Below, piece after piece: positions 13,125 to 23,885 of a stretch of DNA of 64,000 bases. Position numbers and translations under genes: made by a program. The DNA lies in assembly GCF_027887165.1 (NCBI RefSeq), contig NC_077232.1:83905541-83969540 (forward strand), in the 5' to 3' direction. This DNA is from Monodelphis domestica. Lineage: Eukaryota; Chordata; Mammalia; Didelphimorphia; Didelphidae. A model generated the notes under the pieces. It was given only the letters and a program-made list of their open reading frames with translations, was not told the origin of the DNA and made no database searches. Position 1 is the first letter of the stretch. Every line of letters begins with the position of its first letter.

Positions 13125-13850
13125 GCTTACCTGAAGTGAGTGTTTGGAATATTTTCCTGATTTGGAAATCCCAAAGAACTGAATCCAAAGGAGGCAGATG
13201 GAGTCGACTTCGGAACATCCTCGATCCCTTCCTTCCCACAGAGCTCTGAAGTTGTGTACTGGCGTCGGATGGCGTCGGTCCGGTACCCGGGACCACGAGC
13301 CTGACCCATCTGACTTGGCTCCCAGCACAGTACGCACGGCTATAGCCGGATCGAAAGCTGGAATGCGCTCTCCATAACCGAGTGGGTCAAACTAAATGAA
13401 TGGAATGGCAGGCCCTTTGAATTTGAGCTGAACGAGAGTGCTGTTGCTGGGCTTCAAGAAGCACGAGCTGAGCCTGCTCTGGCTCTGAGAGCTACTTCCT
13501 CTCTAGCTGAGGCTGGGGCGCCAGCGTGACATAGGCTCTGAGCCCTAGCGCGAACGCTGTCGGGGGGAGCTGTAGGAGCGCTGCGATCCCTTCCCCCATC
13601 CTCCTCCCGCTTCTCTCCTGTAAAGGAGGACGAGGGCTTCCCTCCGCTCGTCCCCCATCCAGTCCCTGGTCTCTTGGGCGCCTCCAGATGCGTCTCAGTC
13701 CAGATTCCCCAGTGATAGTTCCTCCGGGACAGAGAGAACCGACCGTGCCCAATTGAATGGGATTCACAGGGACTCAGGAGATGCGTACGCTTTTTACGTA
13801 CGGCACTTCGCTTAGTCTCCACCACACTAACGATCCTCTAACCTCCTGAA
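13125..13850 (-). other. Orphan CpG island with a possible antisense first exon
   Basis: The block is much richer in CpG than its surroundings (for example 13260-13370 and 13515-13570) and has no clear coding exon on the + strand. On the - strand a consensus splice donor, CAG|GTAAGC, has its intron start at 13130. Upstream of it on that strand is CpG-rich sequence that could be a first exon. It could be the promoter of an antisense or divergent non-coding RNA, or an enhancer. It lies about 2.8 kb upstream of the HMX1 start codon. Confidence 0.4.
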
Positions 13851-14179
13851 AGACGTACCACTGAGAACTATGGCTAAAAGGATGAAGACAGAGGTTCAGT
13901 GGTGAAGACGGTGTGGTGGTGTTGGTTGGGGAGGAGGGGGAGCCAGAGTGAGCAGAGAACCACAATATAAGAAAAGAATTAGAAAATACCCGCCTGCATC
14001 ACAGTATGGTTGAATCTCATGTTTAGAAGGGATTTGAGAGTTCCTCCAGTCCTCCTCATTCCCTCCTCCCCCCCACATAAAATCTGCCTACCCCAACCAG
14101 CAGATACAAACCACTCCAAGGATCTACAAGGTAGCAGTCGGCAATGGGGTCGTATTTTCTTTTTAGATCAAGAAGGAAA

Positions 14180-14375
14180 CTTAGGGACAGCGAGGTGGCT
14201 CAGTGGATAGAGCCAGGCATGGAGAGGCGAGGACCTGGGTTCAAATATGACCTCAGAAATTTCTTAGTTGTACAACCCTAACCAAGTCACTTAATCCCAT
14301 TTGCCTAGTTCTTATTGTTCTTTTGCCTTAGAACCTAAATATCCATTCTAAGAAAGTAAGGATTCTTAAAATGGA
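14180..14375 (+). repeat. tRNA-type marsupial SINE, diverged
   Basis: It has an A box (tggctcagtgg), a B box (ggttcaaata), the aagtcacttaatcccatttg core and the tail attctaagaaagtaaggatt. It has more changes than the copies at 9497 and 55214. It is the last clear SINE of this family before the 25-kb stretch around the two homeobox genes. Confidence 0.85.
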
Positions 14376-14729
14376 GAAAAAGGAACCATAGACAGCACAC
14401 AGTACAGGGTCTTACATGTACTGCTTTAATTGTCATTTGTTGAATTCAGTATATTAAAAATCTTAAGTTTTCCCTTCGGTGATAGGCTGTCTGAGAGCAG
14501 GAGGAAAGGATTAAAAGGAAGTCCCTTGGAGGACGCATTATTATTATAATATCATAACGTGTATAGGTTGCCTTAATCAGTTAAAGCCCCAAAACAAAAA
14601 CAAAAACTCTTTTACAACAGGTGCGGATACTGTTAGCCAAAGATACAGGCTTTCTAGGGAGCCTTGTTTCCGCAGCTTCTTTCTAGTTTGCCCACCCAGA
14701 CTGCGAAAATCACCATTGGAAGATCTACA

Positions 14730-14840
14730 TCTTCTCCTCTTCTTCCCCTTTCCCTTCTTCCCAATTCACCTTCCCATTCTCCTTCTCCTTCTTTCCCTCT
14801 CTTTCCTCCTCTTCCTTTACCTCCTCTTTCTTCTTTTTCA
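14730..14840. repeat. Pyrimidine-rich simple repeat
   Basis: Almost uninterrupted C and T in irregular TTCC/CTTC steps on the + strand. Confidence 0.7.
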
Positions 14841-15314
14841 TTAGTAAATGCTTGTTGGTTCACACACAGAGACAAATCCTTTACAGGTCTGCTATGTAAA
14901 AAGTTTATGATGACGGGGTTGCATCCTAAAGCCAGTTTCATCTCAAACATTCTAGGTTCTAATGTTTGATGTGGACGTGAATAGTATAGTAGCGACTAAA
15001 ATCGTCCAGTTAGATGTATAGCCAATGGACAATTTTGCTGATTAATTCGATAGTGTTTTTTTTTTCTTTAAACACTTCAAGTATGGTAGGGATAATGTGA
15101 TGTCAGAGCAGTAAAGGGGATTAGTGGTCATCCAGGTTATCCTTCGATGGGCAGAAGAAACTGAAGCCTATGGGGTGAAACGACTTGCCTGCCATTATAC
15201 AAAAGAATTTGGGACCAAAATTCATCTTCTGACACACCAGAATATACCCTTTCCACTGCATCCTGCTGCCTAATGAAGTAACTAAATATTTTACATATTG
15301 CAGGGGGCAAAAGG

Positions 15315-15375
15315 TTGTATATATATATATGTATATATATATATGTATTTATATGTATATATACACATACCATAT
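15315..15375. repeat. TA/ATGTATAT simple repeat
   Basis: Alternating TA dinucleotides broken by TG steps. Confidence 0.85.
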
Positions 15376-15776
15376 ATGCATACCTACACTATACAGTATT
15401 AGAGATACAGTTCTATGAATATACATGATACATATTTATTCGGGATCTGTCAGATAATTTCGAGGGGACTGGACTAAGTGTCATTTAAGAGTCTGTATAA
15501 GATTCTATGATCTTCAATTAATGAAATGCATAAATGGCGCTTATGAACCTCCCATTCCCACCCTGCCTAGGTCACTGGCTTGGCTCTGAGAGTTCTTGTT
15601 CTACACGTCCGCCCGAGTTCCCGGGATCTCATATTCTCATCCTTGTTGAGATAATGCTATAATGGGCTCTGGAAACGTGGGTTTGTATTAAATATTCTAT
15701 TTTCCCGAACAACGTTCTTACAATATTATTGTTAGTGCCACTCTACGCGGTAGACGCAACGATAGTACCATAATGA

Positions 15777-16680
15777 GTGGCCTTCTCAGGAGGTGATTGG
15801 CTAGCCGGGACCTCCCCTTGGGTTCCCCCCTCAGCCAATGAGCGTCCGGCGATTCTTCAGGCCTTCCTCCCCCGCACACGCAAGCTACTCTCTTCTCCCT
15901 TCCCTCTCCTTGGTTACTCAGACCCCGGGAATGGAATAAATTGGAATGGAATGGGTGCTGGTTCGCTGCTGTCTTTTCCGCCTTTGGACTCTCTAATTGA
16001 CCCAAATAAAAAGCTGGCGAGTGACGAGGCGGCCCAGAGGCCTCAGCAGCGGCAGCAGTTGTGCGCACCCTCCTGGGCCCCCTTGCCTACCGTAACCGTG
16101 TCGCCAGCCCGCTACCCACTCTGGCCCAGCGCCCCGCTATTACCATTTGACGTTGTGCTCGGCCAATCGGAGACTCCTGGGGCGTTGGGGACCGCCTGAC
16201 ACTTTTATTACATTATTATTGTTTCGTGCGCAGATTTCGACGCCTCTGAGGTCTCTTATCCACTTGCGCCACTGCCCCGCCCCCGCTTCCCCCTACCCTT
16301 TCCTCCAAGCCCCCTCCTCCCTCTTTCCATCTCCCCCTCCTATCCCCCACCCCCAGCCCAGTCCCCCGTCCCTGCGGCCTCCCACCCCCACCCATCTCCG
16401 CCAGTTGCAGGAAATGATGGCCAAGAGCCGAGAGCTGCAATGAGCGCTCGGGAAGGGAATCGGCTCTCAGAGAGCAACCCTCCGTCCCCGAACAGCCACG
16501 AGGAGGCTGGAGCTGCAGAGTCTCCCTGCCTTCTAGGTCTCTGAAGCGCCCGCTCCGCTACCTTCCCCCTTCTTTTGCTTCCGCTCTTCCCTCCCCCTGC
16601 CCAACGGCAGGCGCCAAGAGAGAGGGAGCGAGAGAGCGAGGAGCTAGCGGCAGCCCTCACCAATCCGGCCCTCCTACATC
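15777..16680 (+). promoter_or_regulatory. HMX1: HMX1 promoter and 5' UTR region, CpG island
   Basis: The block is G+C-rich and runs into HMX1 exon 1. It contains an inverted CCAAT box (15796-15800), CCAAT boxes at 15835-15839 and 16163-16167, a CRE-like TGACGTT at about 16148, and a homeodomain-type TAATTG at 15994-15999. The stretch 16255-16380 is strongly pyrimidine-rich. I see no convincing TATA box close to the start codon (cccaaataaaaagc near 16001 is the best candidate), as usual for CpG-island promoters. The transcription start cannot be placed from sequence alone. Confidence 0.6.
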
Positions 16681-19600
16681 ATGCCGGACGAGGTGACAGA
16701 GCCCTGTAGCGCCACGCCGGCCCGTGTCTCGTCCTTTTTCATCGAGAACTTGCTCGGGGGAGAGGGCAAGGAGTTGAGTCGGGGGGAGGAGGAGGATGAG
16801 GAAGAAGAAGAAGAAGAAGAGGAAGAGGAAGAGGAGGGGGAGGAAGACCAGGAGGAGGCGCGGCGGGAGCTAAGGCAGCTGCGGGCGGGAGCTGAGACAC
16901 GGGAGAGTCGTGAGCGTTGTATACTCGGAGCTGGAGCTGGAGCTCGAGCCGGAGCTGGGACCGGAGCCCGAGCCGAAGCTGGGACCGGAGCCCGAGCCGG
17001 CCCCTGCCTCCTGCCGCCACCCCCTGCCTGCTGCCCTGGCCCGGCCTTCGGCTTCGGAACGCATGGCTATGCGCTTGCGGAGAGCCCTGCTCAGTGGTAC
17101 AGACGCACGCATGCCACCTACATCGGTTGTCACAGTCCAGACAGTAAGTAATAGGTCCCCGGCAGCAGCAGGGCTTGGGGGTGGTGAAGGGTCTAGGACT
17201 ATTTTCTATACCGAGGTCATTGTCGAGACCTCTCAGAAGACAAGGTTGGGGAAGTAGGCAGGTTGGTGAAGAAGCTAGGGACAAAAAGACTGTCAGACCC
17301 AAGTGGTGCAAGCTACTCTCATTCTCAGGAAGTAGAGCTCCAATTGCTATGGCCTATCCAAACACCACCAAAAACTCAGGAGTCATTTGGGTTCCTGACA
17401 GCTCTAGCTTTCTTGCCTGATTTTCTGAGGCACATCCCATCGGACCCTTGGAAAACATCCATTGCTTTGCTTTGCTGAGTTTCCTGTGCAGAAACAGTAG
17501 AGAGAAAAAGAAACGAGAACGGGGGAAGAGAAAAGCGATAAAGAAGACATAGAAATACTGAGAGAGGAAAAGAAAAATAGGAGAGAAAAGAGGGAAAAGA
17601 GAAGGCAAAGGCAGTGGAAAAAGAGGGATTGGAAAGATCAGGGGAGAACAGGAGAAAGCAGAAGGTAAGGAAAAGAGAATTAGGGACAGAAGAAGAGACT
17701 AGAAACTAGGAGAAGATGTAGTTAATCTTCTGAATTTCAGGCAATCTTAAGGAGAGAATGGAAAGGAGAATTTGTTGTTCAGAACTAGCCTGGTTCTGAA
17801 TTCTGGGCTCTCTTCTCTGTTTTTATCCCTTCCCCAAACCCTCCTATTCCTCTCTTTGTTCTTTCCAGTGCCTAGTGTAGGTGTCCTCATCTTGAAACTC
17901 CACCTGCTTCCTTCAATAGAGAACAACCTGGGATTCCCTGGCAGCCAGTGGGTTTCCCTTTCCTGGGAAGCTACTGAAGAGGAAATAGTAGAATCTGACT
18001 TAGAGAATCGACCTGCAGGTGTACTTCAGAGGTAGTGCCTTAGCACTTTCCAAAAGACCTGAGCAAAACCTTGCCCTGGGCAAAGAAGCTGTCACCTTTA
18101 GAATGGAAACATTTGCTTTACTATAAACATGGAGTTCTTTTCCTTTCAGTGATTTTAAAACCTGAAGTTCCCTTCCATTCTTTTGAAATGGTCATATTTA
18201 TTGTGGATCCAGCTTTAACATTTAGAACCATAAGTTTCTGGAGCTGAAAGGACTTTATAGCATATAAGACCAAATGACAAAGAAATAAGGAACATTAGAA
18301 CATGAAATGTCAGAGGTGGAAGGAACTTAGAACAAAGAAAGTGGGGTATCTAAACTATAAGAATCCTTAGAGACTTTTGAGACTGAGGAGTCCTTCCCCC
18401 TCAGTTTCTACTATGAAAGGGAAATATAGAGAAAATGATTTTCCTTGGGTAACTCAGGATTAGAGTCTGGTCCAGTCTGGACTAAAACCCAGCCCACTTG
18501 ACTCCCAGCTTGGTGTCTTTTCTACCACACCCAAATGATTATTTGAATCTTCACTGAAGATCTCTCTTGGGTGCTATTTCTTTTGAAATCTAGTAAAACT
18601 CTCTACCAGGAGGCATATCTCACATCTTCACACAAGACCCAGAGAGTTATTCCAGTCTCACTAGAGGGGAGGAATTATTTCTTTCTCCTAAAGTGATCCT
18701 TCCAAAAGAAGTAAAATCTTAAGAATGAGATACTAGCTCTGTAGTTTAATGCTTATCCAAAATGCCAGCTCAGTGTGCAGCTTGATATAATGAAGAAAAG
18801 TATTGGATTATGTATCAGAAGAGGTGGGTTCCATTCCAGATTTGCCTTTTATTGGCTATGTGACCTTGAGCAATTCTTTACCCTCTGTGCCTCAGTTTAC
18901 TATTTGGTAAAATGAAGGGATTAACCCCGTTAATTCCTTTCAAAACTCTAATATCTTGATGTTATTATTTATCTAATGCTAATCATATTAATAAAATAAC
19001 CATATTTTCACAAATAGAATTAGGAATATTCCTTCTATCAAAAAATAGCTACCACTCCCTCTCCCCATTTCCCCCACACACGTACCCTTTGCACTCTAGT
19101 TCAGGGTGGGGCGAGGCCTTCCAGCTGAAAGGGTCTCAGGGGATGTGTCTCTAGCTTCGTGCCATGAGCTTTAGAATCTGGATTCCTTCCATTCAAGGGT
19201 GAATGGAAGCAGGGTTAGCCTGTTTGATACGCACTCAGAACAACCCTGAGAGTCACCTTCCTCCATAGTCTGACAGTAATGTTTCTCTTCCATAGATGAG
19301 CCCTTACAAACACCTATCTAGTGTAAGTTCTTTGGCTATATGAGGGGACAAAGAACTCCAACCAAAAAGTCGTTTTCCTATTGCTCAAACCCAGAATAGT
19401 AACTCGAAAGTTCATAGAATTTACACAGTAGCCCTGAAAGGTCAGTTATGCGGTTATCCGTGTTTTAAAACCGAGGAAACTGAGGCATAGAGAAAAGTGA
19501 AACGTTTTGACCATAATTAAGACTGGTCAAAGCCTGAACTCCACCTGAGGTCTTTATTTCCACTGGAAAGAAGAGCCTAATAATACTTAGTCGGACCCTG

Positions 19601-21431
19601 CTAGTGAAGGAAGGATATTAGTTTAAAGAGCTTGCCTTATATTCTGTATACATACATCTGCCCTCCTCCAATCAGCTGCACCTTTTCTCCCCAGCTACCC
19701 CCACTGAGTTTTGTCTATTCTATTCAGACCCCTGAGGCCTGCTTTATTCACACTCTCACTGTGGTAATTAATGCTGAGCCTAATGTACAAATCAATGGAA
19801 GAGAGAGGTGTATTTAAATCTAAGAAAGAGGCATTAATTCAGTAACACCAACCCAGGAAGAGAAGACAGAGAAGGATGTAACCTTGGGTGGGGTATGGGA
19901 GAAGGGGGTGCTCTATCGGATCTTTTGGATTTTCCCTAATCCTGATGTTTGGTTTCTGTTTCTTTGACTGCATGTATATATTTAGGAGCTCTTGAATAAC
20001 CCATTCTAGAATATTGCTTTAGTTAGGAGATTTTTTAAAAGAGGTATGGGCAGGCGCGTGTTGTATGAATGCGGGTTCTATAAGCAAGAGTAATTTCCCA
20101 AAGTAAGTATGCAAGAAGGAAATTCCATGTATAAGGGTTTCATATGTGCTAGCATGTATTTAACCGTCAGTTTCTATGTGGTACATACAATGTTGATACG
20201 CCCAGTGTATTGTGGTTCATTTGTGTGTGTATGTTTGTTTTCATGTATATGTGCGCTATTTAAAATATTCGATAGAAATTCTGTGAATACGGGCTGTATT
20301 TCATTATGACGTTGTGTAACTGAGTGTAATTTTTCGCCAGCCAGGGACAGTTTCTATGAACAGAGTGTACGTGAATGTTTTAATGTGTACCATATATGTT
20401 ATGATACATGCTTAAATATGTCCGTTTAGGACCCGTTTTACATATTAGTGTATAGTCGAAAGTTCGAGTTTCTGTAGACATGACTTTATCGCGTGTTTTA
20501 ATATGGACATAAGAGGTATTTTTACCTGGATAAACGCGGGTGGGGTGGGAGTAAAGAGCAGGGGACAAAGGGAACAAGGACTTGGCATTTGTTTTTTTGT
20601 CCCCGTGTGTTCTAATGTGGAAAAAAAATGGAAAGTGTGTATCTGCTTGGGACTTGTTGAATTCTTCATTGTATCTCCAATTTCCCAATGGCAGCAAGGC
20701 TACAGAATCAAAGGGATGAGTAGGATGGGGCTGATTCAGTGTTGGAAGAAACAACCTTGTCCCTCTTTGTCCCTTCAGCCAGTGACCGGGACTCCCCTGA
20801 GGTCGGCGAGGAGGCTGGCAGGCCGGAGAGCGGCTGCAGGCGGCGGCCAGATGCTCCTGGGTCTGCGGAGCGCCTGGATCGGGAGCCGGACGAGTCCGCC
20901 TGCAGTAGCAGCAGCGGCAGCGGCAGCGGCGGCGGCAGCGGACGCGGAGAGGAGGACAGGCCTGAACCGGACTCTGCTGAACCTCGGGCAGCTGGCCGCA
21001 AGAAGAAGACGCGCACGGTGTTCAGTCGCAGCCAGGTGTTCCAGCTGGAATCCACGTTCGACGTGAAACGCTACCTGAGCAGCGCCGAGCGTGCCGGCCT
21101 GGCAGCTTCTCTGCAGCTCACCGAGACACAGGTGAAGATATGGTTCCAGAACCGCAGAAACAAGTGGAAGCGACAGTTGGCCGCAGACCTGGAGGCCGCG
21201 AGTTTGTCACCGTCTGCCCAGAGGCTGGTCCGTGTGCCCATCCTCTACCACGAGAACTCACCGGCCACAGGAGGAAGCCTGGCCTTTCCTCTGTCGCCCG
21301 CTTCGGCGCCGCCCCCGCCGCCCCTCGTGGGCTTCCCGGGGGCACTTGGCTATCCACTGGCCGCCTTCCCCACTGCCGCAGCTGCCTCTCTTCCTTTCCT
21401 GCGGCCCTCGCAGATGCCGGGCTTAGTCTGA
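16681..21431 (+). CDS. HMX1: HMX1, NK-class homeodomain transcription factor (two coding exons)
   Basis: Coding exons are 16681-17143 and 20779-21431 (371 aa). The start MPDEVTEP and the end QMPGLV match HMX1 as I remember it. The splice is phase 1: donor a|gtaagt, acceptor cttcag|cc, and the join restores SPDTSDRDSPE, a conserved HMX1 stretch. Residues 17-25 (SSFFIENLL) are an EH1-like repressor motif, 36-59 are nearly all acidic, and 83-107 are a Gly/Ala/Arg/Thr repeat. The homeodomain is residues 229-288 with Trp48, Phe49, Gln50, Asn51 and Arg53 all present, followed by the HMX1-type [13 protein letters not shown] and a Pro/Ala-rich tail. HMX1 is a nuclear DNA-binding factor, mostly a repressor, of developing eye, outer ear and cranial sensory ganglia. 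The gene looks intact. HMX2 and HMX3 fit less well, particularly at the C-terminus. Confidence 0.96.
18775..18965 (+). repeat. MIR-like SINE fragment
   Basis: Typical MIR order: a tattggctatgtgaccttga block, a cctcagttt block, then aaaatgaagggattaa. Diverged, with no target duplication visible. Confidence 0.55.
19395..19560 (-). repeat. MIR-like SINE fragment
   Basis: The gaggaaactgaggcatag block is a MIR/CORE-SINE signature read from the opposite strand. Diverged. Confidence 0.45.
21000..21179 (+). other. HMX1: HMX1 homeobox
   Basis: The 60 codons begin [10 protein letters not shown] and end [10 protein letters not shown]. Helix 3 reads [14 protein letters not shown], with Gln50 and Asn51 for DNA contact. 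Position 22 is Val (FDVKRYL) where I expect Leu or Met in other vertebrate HMX proteins. Codons 19-54 (21054-21161) are nearly identical in nucleotides to those of the SOHo homeobox. Confidence 0.97.
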
Positions 21432-21600
21432 GACACGCTCTCTCCTCCACTCCCTCCTCCACCACAGGCTTCTGGGCTTATTTCCCCACCCCCACTCCAT
21501 ACTCCCCTATGCTAGCTCCTTGGCCCCGTGGGAACGGTTTTTAAACGCTTTGGAAATCGTTTCAAGTGCAATAAATAGATCCAGAGAGACTGGGGATAGA
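21432..21600 (+). terminator. HMX1: HMX1 3' UTR with polyadenylation signal
   Basis: A canonical AATAAA lies at 21570-21575, 138 bases after the stop codon, in the context gtgcaataaatag. It would give a short 3' UTR. Another AATAAA near 22495 could be a distal alternative. Confidence 0.6.
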
Positions 21601-21699
21601 ATCAGGAGGGCCAGGGTGGGAACAGCAGCCCCTCGGAGCAGCCCTCTTGCTGCCTGCTACCAGGCTGGTTCTTCCTTCCGGGCCAGACCGCGTGCCCAA

Positions 21700-22320
21700 T
21701 ACCGTGACTTGTTAGGAATACCACTTCCAGACCCTTAGCCCAACCCAAGGGAACCAAACCCACCAACCCATTCCACCCTCAAGAAGCAGGCCGGGAATGT
21801 AAAAGGGACCCACACGCACCACATAGAATCGGGATCTTAGAGGAACTATAAACACACGATTCACATACCCCCAACACTGAAACATAATTGGAAAACTCAA
21901 AAACCAAAAGAACCAAACATCACAACACGTATAAGGGCGCAGCGCACGATCATCACACAACAGGAAAATACCCATCATCTGAAATACTGCCCTATGTGAA
22001 ATCTCACGCAACTTACCCAAATAGAATGGACACACAAACGTGCTCTCCATACTGACCACAAGAAGTGCACATGTCCGGAAATAAATGCATGAAAAGAGTA
22101 CCCTATGGTGCATATAACACCGGAACATACACAATGTTAATATGCCCCTCCCCCTACAGATAACTCCATAGCTGCGCAAAATCGGAAAGGAATATGAATA
22201 AATGCTCAGCATACATAAATACAACATAGAAACACGCAGAAAAACACAGCACGGATACAAGCGCATATAAACCCTCATACACAGACACTCTGTTTCCTCA
22301 TAAATATTGACGCATGGTTG
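21700..22320. other. CA-rich, strand-asymmetric block downstream of HMX1
   Basis: The + strand is rich in A and C with many ACA, CATA and ACACG steps and scattered CpGs. This mirrors the T/G-rich block upstream of HMX1 exon 2. The long open frame on the - strand follows from this composition; its translation (rich in Phe, Cys, Tyr, Val and Trp) resembles no protein I know. No gene supported. Confidence 0.5.
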
Positions 22321-22489
22321 CTGGATTGTCCTCCGCAGGACTGTCTGAACACCCTTCGCCCCACATTTAGGTTGCACGGGTTTGGCTGGAACCTCATCTT
22401 CTTTACCTTCCTCCCCTCTACCCACATAGTGGCCTTGAAGTCCCAGGTCCCCTCTCCGGGAAGAGAAGAGCCGGCAGGGGCCGGGCACT

Positions 22490-23060
22490 TCGAAAATAAA
22501 GCAGCCTCAGCTTCACCGAGTTATGGGTATCCCAGCCCTCTGACTAATTCAGCAGAGACCCGGAAGCCAGAGGCGGCTGCCTTGATTTACAAAATTGTTC
22601 TTCCAATGGTCCGCAGGGAAATAAAAAACATGTCTACAGAGACTGACAGCGACTTCCTCGACTTGATAATGATCATGATGAGGATTCTTTCTCAGTCCAA
22701 ACCCCCAAAGCCCGGAGCCTTGTTCAGCCGCCTTCCCCAGACTACCTGAAGGCCCGAGATCTAGCACGTGAGACCTTGGTGCCAGGACAGCCTGGGGCAC
22801 TCTTCCCAGACAGTGGAGCTAGGACTGGGGATAACTGAGAGTGGAAGGAAGGGGGAGATGTTCCGGGCTCAGGATTTCCGACTGGAGCAGAGAAGCGCTT
22901 CACTTTCCATTATTTCCCCGAAGGAGCTAGTGTGTTCCGGCCTTTTTGCGCTGTGCTCAACTGTCCCAGCTGCTGAATTGTCTCACCAGAGCCCGCAGTA
23001 TACGGAGTATTATGCATGCTTCCAACGGTGTATTTTTTCTAATAATCTTTTATAAAAAAT
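22490..23060. other. Intergenic, moderately G+C-rich, unassigned
   Basis: Single-copy-looking sequence after the CA-rich block, with no recognisable repeat. It may hold distal HMX1 3' UTR or regulatory DNA. Confidence 0.35.
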
Positions 23061-23214
23061 GATAATATCCCCCCAATGCCCCACCCCCAAATGTGGACAG
23101 TTTCCGAGTTAAGGAGTGAACTCAATCTATGAGCAGAATACAAATCTTGCAAAAATACAATGATTTGATTTATTAAACATTAAGTTTTTACTATGTGCAA
23201 ATTTCTATGGGTAA

Positions 23215-23435
23215 AGCATGGTGGAAAGAATTCTGGTCTTGGATTCACAGGACCTTGGTTTCAGCCCTTCTCTACCATTTACTGTGTGACCCTGGGAAAG
23301 TAATTTCACCTCTCAAAAACGTGATTCCTTCCACTGTAAAATGGGAATAATGATAATACTTGCAGCATGATCCTCCTGGTATTAGTGAAAAGGCAGTCAG
23401 TGCTGTGTAAATGAAAGCTTTTTGTAAAGGCTTCA
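23215..23435 (+). repeat. MIR-like SINE fragment
   Basis: It shows the MIR order of tactgtgtgaccctggg, then cacctctcaaaaac, then ctgtaaaatgggaataatg. Diverged. Confidence 0.6.
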
Positions 23436-23709
23436 GTTTATTGGGCCTGCAGGAATCCATCCAGGCATTATTCTAGTGTAAAGCTTTTAAGGTTAGTCCT
23501 TTGTATCTTCACTACTACCAACATTCCTTGGATTGTAGAATGCCAAAGGTGAATAGAATCTTAGCACAAGATGTCAAGGTGGGGAAAGACCTTCCAAACG
23601 ATCCAATCAAATCTCCTTATGCCACAAATTTGTAAAGCTAAGGTTGGAGAGCTAAAGTGATTTATCCAAAATCACCTAGTAAGTTAGTACAGAAAGTATG
23701 ACTATAACC

Positions 23710-23885
23710 TGGAATTCCCACCCCCCCCCCCCAGGGCTCTTCTCATTCCACTCCACTGTCCTGGAGGGTCCCTCCTGGCAAACTCTGCAGGCCCTTTAAG
23801 AAGACATGACTTCTTAGAAAAAAATAATCAGATTGTCTCTTGGACCTCTTCTTGTTAGCAATGGTGAATGGGGGGGGGGGTAATA
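23710..23885. repeat. C-run and G-run homopolymers
   Basis: A run of about 13 C at about 23720-23732 and a run of about 11-12 G at 23869-23880. Lengths of such runs are often unreliable in assemblies. Confidence 0.8.

Larger units (their letters stand above)
17144..20778 (+). other. HMX1: HMX1 intron
   Basis: The 3635-bp phase-1 intron has a consensus donor (gtaagt) and a pyrimidine-rich acceptor (tttgtcccttcag). Positions 17490-17710 are a purine-rich tract on the sense strand. Two MIR-like fragments lie at 18775-18965 and 19395-19560. A possible conserved element with TAATTA-type sites lies at about 19730-19870. The last 500 bases before exon 2 are unusually T- and G-rich with scattered CpGs. 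Confidence 0.9.

Noticed and set aside
16910-17257. Overlapping + strand frame rich in Glu-Leu and Glu-Pro in HMX1 exon 1
   Set aside because: It reads the hexamer repeat in a different frame and runs through the splice donor; the HMX1 frame is supported by MPDEVTEP and the conserved splice.
16739-17311. 190-residue open frame on the - strand across HMX1 exon 1
   Set aside because: It is the complement of the acidic-run and Gly/Ala repeat coding sequence of HMX1 and has no similarity of its own.
20503-21066. 187-residue frame overlapping the start of HMX1 exon 2
   Set aside because: It runs through the intron end and reads exon 2 out of frame, giving Ala runs; shadow of HMX1.
16681-21431. 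HMX2 or HMX3 as the identity of the first gene
   Set aside because: The start [19 protein letters not shown] at the splice and the QMPGLV end are HMX1 features; HMX2 and HMX3 have other termini.
21712-22488. 258-residue open frame on the - strand downstream of HMX1
   Set aside because: Its composition (Phe, Cys, Tyr, Val, Trp) follows from the A/C-rich + strand. No domain, no similarity I know and no supporting splice or promoter signals.
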